A DNA stretch of 64,000 nt from assembly GCF_002892795.1 (NCBI RefSeq), contig NZ_PJMC01000002.1:248001-312000 (forward strand), in the 5' to 3' direction. Position numbers and translations under genes: made by a program. This DNA comes from Arthrobacter sp. AFG20. Lineage in GTDB: Bacteria; Actinomycetota; Actinomycetes; Actinomycetales; Micrococcaceae. Shown here in pieces: positions 9,869-18,774 of the stretch. Numbering within the stretch: the stretch's first letter is position 1; every line of letters begins with the position of its first letter. The notes under the pieces were generated by a model. That model had not been told where the DNA came from. It ran no database searches and was given only the letters and a program-made list of their open reading frames with translations.

Positions 9869-10242
9869 TGGAACACCTTATGCCACTGACTCATGCCTTC
9901 TAGTAAGGGTTACGTCAGCGATAGAACAGTGCCCCTCACCGGTCCGTTCTAGCGTTGCGATCACGTCAGCTGTTTCAGGGTTGCCATTGCAGATGCTGCC
10001 GTACGAGGGAGCTGACCACGCGTGGCTATTTTGTATCAGGCCATGACCAGAAGGTCGTCCACGAACGCAGGCCGTGAGGGCCGAGAGCGAGGATGCTGGC
10101 AGCGAGGCGAGGCGGCCAGATGTGCGGTGGTAAACGGCTAAACTACGCAGGGTGCTCTGGAGTCGTGTTGCGCTCGGAGCGCTATGCCTGTCGAACACCG
10201 TGGCACGAAGCACATATTCAACGCAACATAAATAGGACGGCC
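9869..10242 (+). promoter_or_regulatory. leader region of the EcoRI-type cassette, no clear gene
   Basis: These 374 bp hold no convincing coding frame. A minus-strand frame across them has random-looking composition, and the plus-strand frame that runs into the endonuclease gene (from 10093) lacks homology to the family. The segment presumably holds the promoter for the restriction gene. AT content rises towards its right end (CATATTCAACGCAACATAAA just before the start), marking the left border of the low-GC cassette near 10205. I cannot assign -35/-10 boxes with confidence. Confidence 0.3.
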
Positions 10243-11082
10243 ATGGCAAACAAGAATCAGTCAAGTAGACTGACAGATCAGCACATCTTATCTAAGGGTG
10301 TTATAGGAATCTTTGGCGAATATGCAAAGAATCACGATCTCAATGTGTCTGAAGTTTCTCAGCTGCTTGTTAAGCAGTTGAAAGTGGAGTACCCGATGTT
10401 GCAATTCCGATATCGGGTAAGTGTAACAAAATCTGAAATCAATGCCGCGTTGCAGAAAATCGACGCCATGCTAGGCCAAACCCTTTTTGTACCAAACTCC
10501 AGCATCAGACCTGACGGTGGGCTGATTGAGGTCAAGGATGACCATGGTGCATGGCGGATTGTTGTTGTCTCAGAAGCAAAGCATCAAGGTAAGGATATTG
10601 AAAACATTCGTGCCGGTAAGCTGGTTGGTACGAAAAGTAATCAAGACCTTATGGCTGCTGGAAATGCCATTGAGCGATCACATAAAAATATTTCTGAAAT
10701 CGCCAATCTAATGCTCTCCGAGTCGCATTTTCCCTATGTGCTCTTCCTTGCAGGATCAAATTTTCTCACCGAATCGGTAACCGTAACACGTCCTGATGGA
10801 CGGAACGTTGTTTTGCAATACAATTCAGGGATGCTCAATAGATTAGATAGGTTGACATCTGCGAACTATGGAATGCCAATCAACACAAATCTGTGTGAGA
10901 ACAAGCTTGTGACATACCAAGAGAAGGCGATCTCGCTTCAGGCTGCATCCATCTATTCTCAAGGAGATGGCGAGGCGTGGGATAGCATCGAGATGATGAG
11001 CATCATGTTAGATGTAGCAAAAACATCCCTCAAGGTGCTTGCGAGTGATCTATTTACTCAGATGACGGAAAAGGGTATCTAA
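10243..11082 (+). CDS. ecoRIR: type II restriction endonuclease, EcoRI family (predicted GAATTC)
   Basis: 279 residues, against 277 for E. coli EcoRI, with recognisable similarity along the whole length. The catalytic P-D...E-x-K is at the same numbering as in EcoRI: P90, D91, E111 and K113 (SSIRPDGG, SEAKHQGKD). The base-contacting loop MAAGNAIERSHKN is at 137-149, and ESHFPYVLFL and NYGMPIN are kept, so GAATTC is the predicted site. The start at 10243 (MANKNQSSRLTDQH) aligns with the EcoRI N-terminus; an upstream in-frame start at 10093 would add 50 residues without homology. Base composition is visibly more AT-rich than the neighbours, which suggests transfer. The methyltransferase follows after 2 bp. 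No control (C) gene is present. Confidence 0.96.
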   Translation: MANKNQSSRLTDQHILSKGVIGIFGEYAKNHDLNVSEVSQLLVKQLKVEYPMLQFRYRVSVTKSEINAALQKIDAMLGQTLFVPNSSIRPDGGLIEVKDDHGAWRIVVVSEAKHQGKDIENIRAGKLVGTKSNQDLMAAGNAIERSHKNISEIANLMLSESHFPYVLFLAGSNFLTESVTVTRPDGRNVVLQYNSGMLNRLDRLTSANYGMPINTNLCENKLVTYQEKAISLQAASIYSQGDGEAWDSIEMMSIMLDVAKTSLKVLASDLFTQMTEKGI

Positions 11083-11084
11083 TT

Positions 11085-12101
11085 GTGGCGCGCGTAGTTC
11101 AGCATTCATTGCTACACAAAGCTAAGAAGAGCAAGAACGATGAGTTTTATACGCAACGGGTGGACATTGAGAAAGAGTTACAGCACTATACCTCTCAATT
11201 TATCGACAAAGTCGTTTACTGCAATTGCGATGATCCTACTATTAGTAACTTCTTTGCATACTTTTATGAGAACTTTGAGAGACTCGGTCTCAAAAAGTTA
11301 ATAGCAACTGGGTACGCTAACGATGAACGAGGGTCTGGCAGTTTTTTTGAGTACACGGGTAAACCTGCAGAGAGAATTCGTTTTGAAGCGAACGACATTC
11401 ACAGTCTTGAGGGGGATGGCGACTTTCGTGGCCCGGAAAGTATAGAACTCCTCATGGAAGCAGACATCGTCGTCACCAACCCTCCTTTCTCCTTGTTCCG
11501 AGAATTTATTGCTCAGATGGTTGAGTTTGACAAACAGTTCCTGGTAATTGGAAACGTCAACGCAATCACCTATAAAGAAGTCTTCAACCTCGTCCAAGCC
11601 GAAAAAGCATGGCTGGGCGTCCATCTCGGAAGGGGAATTTCCGGGTTCATCGTTCCAGAGAATTATGAGCTGTATGGGACCGAGGCGCGAATTGATAGCA
11701 ATGGCAACCGAATCGTGTCGCCGAATAATTGTTTGTGGCTAACGAACCTAGACTACCAGAAAAGGCATAATGAATTAGAGCTCACCAAATCGTATCACGG
11801 AAATGAAGCAGCATACCCTCGATATGATAATTTCGACGGAATTAATGTCAACAAGACAAAGGACATCCCCGCCGATTACACCGGATATATGGGTGTTCCG
11901 ATCACTTTTCTTCACAAGCATAACCCTGATCAGTTTGAAATAATCAAATTCAGAAAGGGCGACGATGGGAAAGATTTATCGGTAGGTGGTAAGTGTCCGT
12001 TCTTCAGAATTATCATCAGAAAAAAGAGTGAAAACCCGGACCCGAAAAAGGCGACGGTAGAACTTCTTGAATCGCAAGGCTGGCAGACCAGGTTGTGGTA
12101 A
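11085..12101 (+). CDS. ecoRIM: adenine-N6 DNA methyltransferase, M.EcoRI family
   Basis: 338 residues from a GTG two bases after the endonuclease stop. It protects the cognate site by methylating adenine. The NPPF catalytic motif is at 132-135. Long stretches resemble M.EcoRI: LLHKAKKSKNDEFYTQ near the N-terminus, DKVVYCNCDDP at 41-51, the GVHLGRGISGFIVPE region, YGTEARIDSNGNRI and GVPITFLHKHNP. The last ~20 residues, after FFRIIIRKKSE, extend beyond the E. coli enzyme. The 2-bp spacing implies transcription with the nuclease; a promoter inside the nuclease gene, as known in E. coli, cannot be judged here. AT-rich like its partner. Confidence 0.96.
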   Translation: MARVVQHSLLHKAKKSKNDEFYTQRVDIEKELQHYTSQFIDKVVYCNCDDPTISNFFAYFYENFERLGLKKLIATGYANDERGSGSFFEYTGKPAERIRFEANDIHSLEGDGDFRGPESIELLMEADIVVTNPPFSLFREFIAQMVEFDKQFLVIGNVNAITYKEVFNLVQAEKAWLGVHLGRGISGFIVPENYELYGTEARIDSNGNRIVSPNNCLWLTNLDYQKRHNELELTKSYHGNEAAYPRYDNFDGINVNKTKDIPADYTGYMGVPITFLHKHNPDQFEIIKFRKGDDGKDLSVGGKCPFFRIIIRKKSENPDPKKATVELLESQGWQTRLW

Positions 12102-12480
12102 GAGCTCCTCGCGTTGGAACCCACCTGAACAATAACGACTTGACTTGGCCCTCGGCAATCTTGGTGAGTGAGGAGACTGAGGTCGTCACAGGGTAATTGG
12201 AGGCAATGCTTCCTCAGGAAGCGTTGCCGGTTCAGGACTCTATGCAATGCCGAGCAATCGATCTACCCGCTTGCCCTTTGTGAGATTGACAAGTGGGCCC
12301 AGTGCCGGCGGCCTGAACAGTGATGACGGGAATCTCGTGAGGCTGAAGCGGGCGGCCGGGGACAGGGCGAATGTCGAGCGAAGTAATGCGGTCTTCTTCG
12401 TGTTTTCTGTCAGATCTGCGCTGCTTTCGCTGTATCCGCGGAGCCAGTCAATTGACCTGGTGAGGAGGCCGTCGAGACAG
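12102..12480. other. intergenic stretch after the EcoRI-type cassette, no gene seen
   Basis: About 380 bp without a convincing coding frame on either strand. Frames of 97-98 codons exist on both strands at 12240-12540 but read as low-information sequence and shadow each other. The only clear structure is the hairpin at 12202-12228. GC content returns to host level here, so the right edge of the low-GC cassette lies close to 12100. Confidence 0.4.
12202..12228. terminator. strong hairpin downstream of the methyltransferase
   Basis: GGCAATGCTTCC and GGAAGCGTTGCC pair as a 12-bp stem with one G-T wobble around a TCA loop. It lies 100 bp after the methyltransferase stop. No U-run follows, so an intrinsic terminator is only a possibility. 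It could also belong to an insertion boundary. Confidence 0.4.
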
Positions 12481-13123
12481 GAGGCACTGACAAAGTGGAC
12501 CCCTACCGCCACCACGCATTCGTGGTGCAGCTGCATCTGAACCGCATCGATTAGATCGAGGCGACCCTTGCGGCCCTCGACAGCCGCATCGACATGGTGA
12601 TGGAACCTTTTTCTTTAGCCCGGGAGCTGCTGATGACCGTCCCTGGGATTTCGAAGAATGTCGCTAACGTCATCATCGCCGAAGCCGGCGTGGACATGAA
12701 CGTCTTTGACACTGCGGGCCATCTGGCCTCGTGGGCGGGAGTATGTCCGAGCCAAAACGAGTCGCTGGACGGATCAAGTCCACCCAAACCCGACCCGGCG
12801 ACCACTACCTCAAAGCCGCACTGGGAATCGCGACCCTGGCCGTGTCCCGATCAAAAATGACCTACCTCGCCGTGAAAAAATACCGTCGCATTCAGTCCCA
12901 TGCCGGCGCCCTGCGTGCTGTAGTCGCACTCCAATACACGCTGCTCGTCATTGTCTGGAACATGCTCCACGACGGAGTCGCCTACGACGAACTCGGCATC
13001 GCTCATTACGCCAAAACGAACCCCGAACGCGCCAGGAAACGCCTCCAACGCCGAATGGTCGTGCTCGGATTCGAGCCCAACCTCATCCCGCTTTCCGCAG
13101 GGAGCTCACCTTCGTTTTCTTAG
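12480..13123 (+). pseudogene. remnant of an IS110-family transposase (C-terminal part)
   Basis: The C-terminal half of an IS110-type transposase, decayed. It begins abruptly around DKVDPYRHHAF, has an in-frame TAG at about 12552 and then reads LLMTVPGISKNVANVI and GHLASWAGVCPSQNES. It shifts frame near 12760 into RIKSTQTRPGDHYLKAALG, and ends with LLVIVWNMLHDGVAYDELG and a stop at 13123. The N-terminal DEDD catalytic half is absent. It differs in sequence from the second IS110 element immediately to its right, so this is a separate older insertion. It is non-functional. Confidence 0.8.
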
Positions 13124-13367
13124 TAGCCTTTATGCCCCTTGTGGGGCGCCCGTTCCGGGCTGAAAATGCCCGTGTGGTCGCCTGCCAACGCCGTGTTTCT
13201 ATGGTTCGTTGAGGCCGTCTAGTAGCCGGGCGCAGGGGGTCACGCTGTGGGCCCTTCACTGTTTCTGTTGCATAGGACGAGGACTAGATTCTGTTCTCCC
13301 TGGTGATTCCCTCGGGCGGCCGCGCATGTAGTCAGCGGTGCGTTTTGGTGAGGAGATGACGTGAAGC
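13124..13367 (+). ncRNA. left-end region of IS110 element, possible bridge RNA gene
   Basis: The 244 bp between the older remnant and the IS110 transposase start hold no coding frame. In IS110-group elements the bridge RNA, which pairs with target and donor DNA, is encoded in the left end upstream of the transposase. That makes this the place to look. Short self-complementary runs are visible (for example GCCCCTTGTGGGGC near 13134), but I cannot define loops or boundaries by eye. Position is the main argument. Confidence 0.3.
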
Positions 13368-14636
13368 ATGCTGGCCGAATCCCAGGATGAGGAAGAAATT
13401 ATCGCCAGGGTCGCGGCACTGGACATCGGCAAGGCCGAACTCGTGTGCTGCGTGCGGCTCCCCGCGGAGGGGAACCGGAAGAAACGGTTGCAGGAGGTGT
13501 CCACGCATTCGACCATGACCCGTTCGTTGGGGGACCTCGCGAACCGTCTGGTCGATCTGGGCATTGAGCGGGTGGTGATGGAGGCGACCAGTGATTACTG
13601 GAAGCCGGTGTTTTACCTCCTGGAGGCCCATGGGCTGGAGCCGTGGCTGGTCAACGCCCGCGACGTCAGGCATCTGCCCGGGAGACCGAAGACGGATGTG
13701 CTCGATTCCGTATGGTTGTGCAAGGTCGCCGAACGTCAGATGCTCCGTCCCAGCTTCGTCCCGCCGGCCCCCGTCCGCCGGGTGCGGGATTTGACCCGCT
13801 ACCGGATTGATCTGGTCGGGACACGGACAGCAGAGAAGAACCGGGTCGAAAAGCTCTTGGAGGATGCCTGCATCAAGCTTTCTGTTGTCGCCTCCGACAT
13901 CTTCGGGGTCTCCGGACGGGAGATGATGGCGGCACTGGTAGCCGGCGAACATGACCCCAAAGTGCTCGCCCAGCTGGCACGGTCGGTGATGCGGAACAAG
14001 ATCACCCAACTCGAGGAAGCCTTCACAGGCCGTTTTGATGATCATCACAGATTCCTGCTGGCACGGATGCTGGCAAGGATCGACGGGATCGACGTCGATA
14101 TCGCCGCGGTTGATGAACAGATCGAGGCGCAACTGGCCCCTTTCGCGTCGGCGGCGGAACGCCTGGATGAGATCCCGGGCATCGGCCCCGTCGCCGCCGC
14201 CATCGTCATCGCCGAAATCGGGGTCGACATGTCACGGTTCCTGGCCGCGGGGCATCTGTGTTCCTGGGCAAAGTTCTCCCCGGGCATCAGCTCCTCAGCG
14301 GGTAAGACCAAGGGCAACGGCTCGAGCGGGCACGGCAACCGGTATCTCGCCCGGGTCCTGGGCGAGGCTGCCGTCATCGTTGGAAGGACCCAGACTTTCC
14401 TAGGCGAACGCTAGCGGCGGCTGGCCAGGCGGAGGGGAAAAGCACGGGCCATCGTCGCCGTCGGGCGTTCCATCCTCGTCATCATCTGGCACCTCCTGCA
14501 GGATCCCGAAGCCCGGTTCCATGACCTCGGAGCCGACTACTACCAACGGCGCACCAACCCCAACGCCAGGAAACGCACTCACATCCGCCAACTCGAAGCC
14601 CTCGGCTACACCGTCACACTAACCCCCGCCGCGTAA
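13368..14636 (+). pseudogene. IS110-family transposase interrupted by an amber codon
   Basis: The frame opens at 13368 with the DEDD domain: ALDIGKAEL, then VVMEATSDYW and GRPKTDVLD. It carries the C-terminal Transposase_20 part DEIPGIGPVAAAIVIAEIG and CSWAKFSPGISSSAGKTKG. It stops at a TAG at 14412-14414 after 348 codons. The same frame continues without interruption as RRLARRRGKARAIVAVGRS, through LVIIWHLLQDPEARFHDLG, to a TAA at 14634-14636. A full-length protein would be 422 residues, normal for the family. The TAG sits where homologues usually have an aromatic residue (ERYRRLARR). The protein is probably inactive unless the stop is read through. Confidence 0.85.
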
Positions 14637-14744
14637 CCCCCAATACCCTGTTCTACCGGGGGCCTTCCCACGCCTCCCGCATACCCCTGCGCACCGAAGA
14701 ACGCACCTCACCTCATTTTCGGACTAGACACATCGGAGGCAGTC

Positions 14745-15340
14745 ATGTCGAAACTTATTGACTATGCACGGGATTCGACGCGGCAGCAGTCCACGGACCG
14801 GCAGCGGGCGGGTCTACTCGCCGCCGGCGTTCGACGTGATGACCTCTACGTCGACCAAGGTGTCTCCGGAGCGCGTGCGTCGCGACCACAATTCGATCAA
14901 GCATTCGACGCACTCATGGAGGGTGACACCCTCGTCATCACGACTTTGGATCGGCTCGGGCGATCCAGTCAAAACATGCTTGCCTTCTCCGACGAGCTCC
15001 GCAGCAGCGGCGCCGGCCTGCGCGGCCTGAACTTAGGCGGGGCGACGTCGACACAGCAACCCCGGTGGGCTCTATGTTGTTCACGATCATGGCCGCCCTT
15101 GCGCAGGTGGAACACGAGATCAAGCGCGAACGCGTCACCGACTCCATCAACAAGCGGCGAGAGGCTGGCCTGGGCCTTGGAGGTCGGCCCCGCCGGGTCA
15201 CTGACAGCCAGATTCAGAATGCTGTCCGGCTGGTTAAAAGTGGAGAGCCGGCGGCCCAGGTTGCTAGGGACCTGGGAATGTCCCGGGCGACCTTCTACAG
15301 ACGATCACGAGTCCTTACTGACCAACAGGGAGCCGTTTAG
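14745..15340 (+). pseudogene. serine recombinase/resolvase (Pin/Tn3 type), frameshifted
   Basis: The N-terminal catalytic domain begins MSKLIDYARDSTRQQSTDRQ; the usual GYARVS motif reads DYARDS, though the catalytic Ser is present. It continues through VDQGVSGARASRPQFD and LVITTLDRLGRSSQNM. At the G-run 15041-15045 the frame is lost. The rest continues in another frame: MLFTIMAALAQVEHEIKRER, then the HTH part GEPAAQVARDLGMSRATFYR, with a stop at 15340. Adding one G restores the join (GGGDVDTATPVGSM). Such resolvases ride on transposons and plasmids. Inactive as read. Confidence 0.85.
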
Positions 15341-15436
15341 CACCGCACGCCCGGCGACCAAATGGTGCGTTGTGCATCTTGCACCGCACAGTGAACGAAA
15401 ATCTCTCACCGTGGTGAACGGCTTGAGCCCACATCC

Positions 15437-15580
15437 TTAGAGTTTGCTCTCCCAGCGGGAACCTAATCGCCTCTGTTCTTCCCTGGCCGCAGCCAGAATG
15501 TTCTCGATGGGCCAACCCTCAAGCTTCCTTACCCGCGCGAGCATCCTATCCACGCGGACATCTCCTGAACTCATTGTCAT
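15437..15580 (-). CDS. small unknown protein
   Basis: 47 residues starting MTMSSGDVRVDRMLARVRK and containing EGWPIENILAAAREEQRRLG. The ATG at 15578-15580 is preceded by AGAAGGAAT, a good ribosome site; a start 15 codons upstream lacks one. Hydrophilic and probably helical. Family not recognised. Confidence 0.5.
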   Translation of the reverse strand: MTMSSGDVRVDRMLARVRKLEGWPIENILAAAREEQRRLGSRWESKL

Positions 15581-16175
15581 ATTCCTTCTACTAACGACCA
15601 CTGGACAGGGTGACGATACGTCCAATCCTCACTGCCGTGGGGTACAGAGGCCGTGGCGACTATGGCAGTGTGATTCAGGATCGGTGTGACGGTTTGAACC
15701 AGGACCGCCCATGACTCGCGGGGCAGTAGGGACGGTTATTCGTGGCCCCACCTTCAACGTTGGAGAGTTGCGCCGTCTTGCCTGCGCGTGGTTAGCACTT
15801 GCCGCGTCTCCAATGGCTCCTTGCCCTTTTGATTGCGGCCTCGCTTCTCCTGGGCACGGTCTCTGCCTACCTCGGACTGAAAGAAGAGGGGGCGTTCATA
15901 TGCTGTCCCGGTCCTAGGAACCGGAACACCCGAACGTTGTGGAATGCCGTGCCGCTCAACCGGCTTGAGCCGGTAATGGCAATGTGAGAGGTATCCGGAG
16001 GCCTTGGCGAAACTCAGGGAAGCTTGGCGCGACCTGGAAGCAGCAGTCAGGGGCTGGACACGGAATGGAACAGACTGGAAGAAGGACCAAACACCGATAG
16101 AGCGATGGCTGGTCCGGCTCGGAAATACGGCCGGCAGGACAATCCTGCGGGGTGAGCAGCGGAGCGCTTCAATCT
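15581..16175. other. stretch of nearly 600 bp with no secure gene
   Basis: Only doubtful short frames occur. A TTG-start frame at 15799-15987 begins with a hydrophobic signal-like segment (LQWLLALLIAASLLLGT) and may be the start of a small membrane protein. A TTG-start frame at 16004-16210 (AKLREAWRDLEAAVRGW) is helix-like but overlaps the 3' end of the CoiA-like gene. Neither has a normally spaced ribosome site. They may be debris of decayed genes. Confidence 0.3.
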
Positions 16176-17741
16176 CTACCGCCAGCCGGCGCCCCTTACG
16201 CCAGAATTGAGGCAGCCCCCGTCTGCATGGATGCCTTCGTTATCGTCTTCGAACATTCCTCCGCAGTCGGTGCATTGGAAACGGAACCCGTTGGGGCTTG
16301 CGAGGTATCGCGGGTTGTCCCTAATCGCGTGCATGCGCGCTGCGCGTGCGTCCTTAGCGGCCTGTCGCTCTGCGATCTCTTCCGCGTTACGGGCTTCCGA
16401 TATCCAGAATGGTTTAGGTTTCGGGCCAATAAAGCCCGGGTCCGCCTCTTGGTATGTCCGCTGATGGTGCGCAGCAGGAGACTTTTTCCTGCCCGCGCGT
16501 AGCTGCTCTGCCTGCTTGCGGCGAAGCACCTCCCAAGGAGGGAGCGTCCGGCCCGAACGGCTGGGAGTGCCTGCCGCTATGAGTGACCATTTGGTGTGCG
16601 GAAGCGCCGCCACCCACCGGCCTTGGATGACTTCCTTGCATTCTGGGCAAGAGAACCCTTGTCGTTTTTGGGTGCCCTGGAGGGGAACTATCTTTGCCTC
16701 CGCCAGACCACTGTTATGCGCCTCCAGCCACGCGGTCACATGTACGCGTACGTGTTGGAAATTCTCTGGCCCTGGCCTGTAGGGGCGGATGTTGATTCGG
16801 GCCGGCGGTTCAACCAGCCGCCAAATGAGCATTGGATGACCAAAGCCAACGCAATGGACAACGCTCGCCCAGATGTTCATTCCGGCAGCGACGGCAGGGG
16901 TTTCATAGATATCGGGCGCTTCGGCCCGCTCCAAGAACAACGCATCCCGCTCCGCGTTCTTGCGGACGGCCTCTTCGTCGGCTGCCCGTTTAGCTTCTAA
17001 AGCAGCGGCCGCCTGCAATTGCGCAGCCGCTGCATTCTTCGATCGTTTGGCTTCCTCCTGAGTGAGTTTTTCTTCCTGCTGTTTTGGTGTGCCAGGTGCC
17101 CAGCGGAACGACGGGTGCAGAATCTGGTCCACGACTAGACCGACGCGCTCCACATTCCGCACGACGGGTTGATATTTCACCGCTTGCATGAGCACCGCCG
17201 GGTCTTCGGGCAGGTCGCTACGCTTACCGAAACCTGTCACGATCATCGGTAGCTTCACACGAAACCAGTCCAGGCCTCCGGGGACAATCCACACCGGTGC
17301 GATGCCGTCGTCCAGGTAGCGCTGTGATCGGAGGACGTACTCTTCTTCGCTCTGCGCCGACAGTTGCACCTCGAACGCGAGTTTCCGGCCGCTCGTGTGG
17401 AAGGCCATTACATCGGCAATCCAGGCCCGGTCGGGACGTGCATGCTCGACTTCAGCGCGCCAACCGGGGGTCGGGTTAATCCGGTCTTTTAGCGCGCGCT
17501 TCATCACCAGGTGCTGCTCTGATTCAGACTTGTGGTTCACGGGGCATTCGACGTCGGGATAGTGCTTGAAGAACTGACGTCCTCGGCGTGTGACCCTGCT
17601 TGCCCGTAGTCCGCACTCCTGCAAAGCAAGGGTTTCGTACAGCGGATGATGTACCAAGGCCCGCCAAGGATCATGGGCCATCTCCGTGGCGTCTATCCGC
17701 TCACCCTTCAAGTACGCAACCAGCTGCACAAAAGCCCCCAT
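16176..17741 (-). CDS. CoiA-like nuclease-domain protein
   Basis: About 521 residues. The central part (about 70-160) shows the CoiA-type restriction-like nuclease signature: SESEQHLVMKRAL, RPDRAWIADVMAFH and the hallmark KLAFEVQLSAQSEEEY followed by VWIVPG. An alanine- and charge-rich coiled-coil segment (around 230-275) follows. The C-terminal half has two CxxC pairs (CPECKE, CTDCGG), suggesting zinc ribbons. In Firmicutes CoiA acts in competence; in actinobacteria similar proteins are often in islands with unknown roles. I chose the ATG at 17739-17741 because GGAG sits six bases upstream, and the longer frame (to 17873) would overlap the divergent gene. Confidence 0.75.
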   Translation of the reverse strand: MGAFVQLVAYLKGERIDATEMAHDPWRALVHHPLYETLALQECGLRASRVTRRGRQFFKHYPDVECPVNHKSESEQHLVMKRALKDRINPTPGWRAEVEHARPDRAWIADVMAFHTSGRKLAFEVQLSAQSEEEYVLRSQRYLDDGIAPVWIVPGGLDWFRVKLPMIVTGFGKRSDLPEDPAVLMQAVKYQPVVRNVERVGLVVDQILHPSFRWAPGTPKQQEEKLTQEEAKRSKNAAAAQLQAAAALEAKRAADEEAVRKNAERDALFLERAEAPDIYETPAVAAGMNIWASVVHCVGFGHPMLIWRLVEPPARINIRPYRPGPENFQHVRVHVTAWLEAHNSGLAEAKIVPLQGTQKRQGFSCPECKEVIQGRWVAALPHTKWSLIAAGTPSRSGRTLPPWEVLRRKQAEQLRAGRKKSPAAHHQRTYQEADPGFIGPKPKPFWISEARNAEEIAERQAAKDARAARMHAIRDNPRYLASPNGFRFQCTDCGGMFEDDNEGIHADGGCLNSGVRGAGWR

Positions 17742-17841
17742 TTTTAGCTCCGCATTTTGCTTGGCCGTAAATATACTGCGCGGAAGGGCGAAAACCGGGA
17801 CCCGTGTACGTGGCGGATCCTGGGGCAGATATGATCCGGGC

Positions 17842-18504
17842 ATGACTGAATTGGAACTGCTCGTGAAGGCCATCGCTGCAGATCTCGGCGATCCTTCCGA
17901 ATGGCGCCCACCTGTGGAGTTTCGGGACTCTCTTGCCCTTTGCGCCCTGAACTCGGCCTACTCCCTGCGGGCCAGCTCAGCCGCAGCGACGAAAGCACTT
18001 GCCCGGTACCGTGCGCTTCGACCAACGGCAGACACAGACAATGGCCTAGACCTGATGGAGGCCATGGATAGCGCAGGCGGCCCTGCAGATTTTGCCCGTG
18101 AGATCCTGGGCAACGAAAGCAAGCTCCCCGGTACAAACCGTTTGCGACCTGAGGGCATTTACGAGGGGCTGTCCCGGCTCGCAGCCCTGGACACCGCAGT
18201 AACGAGCACCGAGCACCTCCGAACCGCCGCGGCCAAGGGAAGTACCTCCGCAAAGGCGGCATGGATTTCAGTCAAAGGCTTCGGCCCGCTTGCCTGGTCA
18301 TACCTGATCATGAATGCAGGAGTCAGCACAGAAACAAAACCGGACGTAATGGTGCAACGCTACCTTGTACGAGTTCTTGGCGATGAAGAAAGACTTACTC
18401 CCGCACGAACGCGGCAGATCCTCCAGCTGGCGGCCGCTAAGCTCACGGTTGAGCCCCGGGACTTCGACCGAGCAATATGGCTGCACGAGAGCCCGTCGAA
18501 GTAG
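17842..18504 (+). CDS. helix-hairpin-helix (DNA-glycosylase-like) protein
   Basis: 220 residues. The C-terminal half contains a helix-hairpin-helix pattern, VKGFGPLAWSYLIMNAGV followed by KPDVMVQRYL, as in HhH-GPD-type DNA repair proteins. A catalytic lysine or FeS cysteines are not evident, so it may only bind DNA. It is divergent from the CoiA-like gene with 100 bp between the two starts, which suggests a shared promoter region. The start is the ATG at 17842; a longer frame from 17686 would run through the divergent gene. Confidence 0.65.
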   Translation: MTELELLVKAIAADLGDPSEWRPPVEFRDSLALCALNSAYSLRASSAAATKALARYRALRPTADTDNGLDLMEAMDSAGGPADFAREILGNESKLPGTNRLRPEGIYEGLSRLAALDTAVTSTEHLRTAAAKGSTSAKAAWISVKGFGPLAWSYLIMNAGVSTETKPDVMVQRYLVRVLGDEERLTPARTRQILQLAAAKLTVEPRDFDRAIWLHESPSK

Positions 18505-18585
18505 TGAGTACAGCGCCGTAGCGCTTGGCGGCGCCCGCCGACGTCATAGCACCCGAAGCCCTCGGTGGCTCACTAAAGTGATTAC

Positions 18586-18774
18586 ATGCTCACCGCAGAC
18601 GACATCGAGGCCGGCACGACTGCCAAGGGCGGTTATAGCCGTGAACAGTTGGCTGCGTGGGGCGTGCCATGGCCGCCACCAAAAGGCTGGAAGGAAGCTC
18701 TGCTGAGCAACGAGAACCCCAACGGGGCGAGCGCCGCTACAACCTTGAAGGAGAAATGTGGGTTTTTTCACTAG
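18586..18774 (+). CDS. small conserved unknown protein
   Basis: 62 residues: MLTADDIEAGTTAKGGYSRE followed by WGVPWPPPKGWK. The Pro-rich WGVPWPPPKGW stretch resembles short proteins I associate with actinobacteria and their phages; function unknown. Its 3' end overlaps the next gene by 17 bp, suggesting translational coupling. Confidence 0.6.
   Translation: MLTADDIEAGTTAKGGYSREQLAAWGVPWPPPKGWKEALLSNENPNGASAATTLKEKCGFFH

Larger units (their letters stand above)
13124..14700 (+). mobile_element. IS110-family insertion sequence (boundaries approximate)
   Basis: The unit comprises a left non-coding end, the transposase frame and a short right end. IS110 elements usually lack terminal inverted repeats and do not make target duplications, so the edges cannot be fixed from one copy. 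Size (about 1.5 kb) fits the family. The resolvase remnant begins 45-100 bp further right. Confidence 0.55.

Noticed and set aside
10093-10242. Upstream extension of the EcoRI-type endonuclease
   Set aside because: The extra 50 residues have no counterpart in EcoRI; the ATG at 10243 aligns with the known N-terminus.
9878-10264. 128-codon minus-strand frame before the EcoRI-type genes
   Set aside because: Low-information composition, overlaps the endonuclease start and has no ribosome site.
12240-12540. Opposed frames of 97-98 codons
   Set aside because: Each shadows the other and neither shows protein-like features.
13332-14132. 266-codon minus-strand frame across the IS110 transposase
   Set aside because: The opposite strand carries the DEDD and Transposase_20 motifs.
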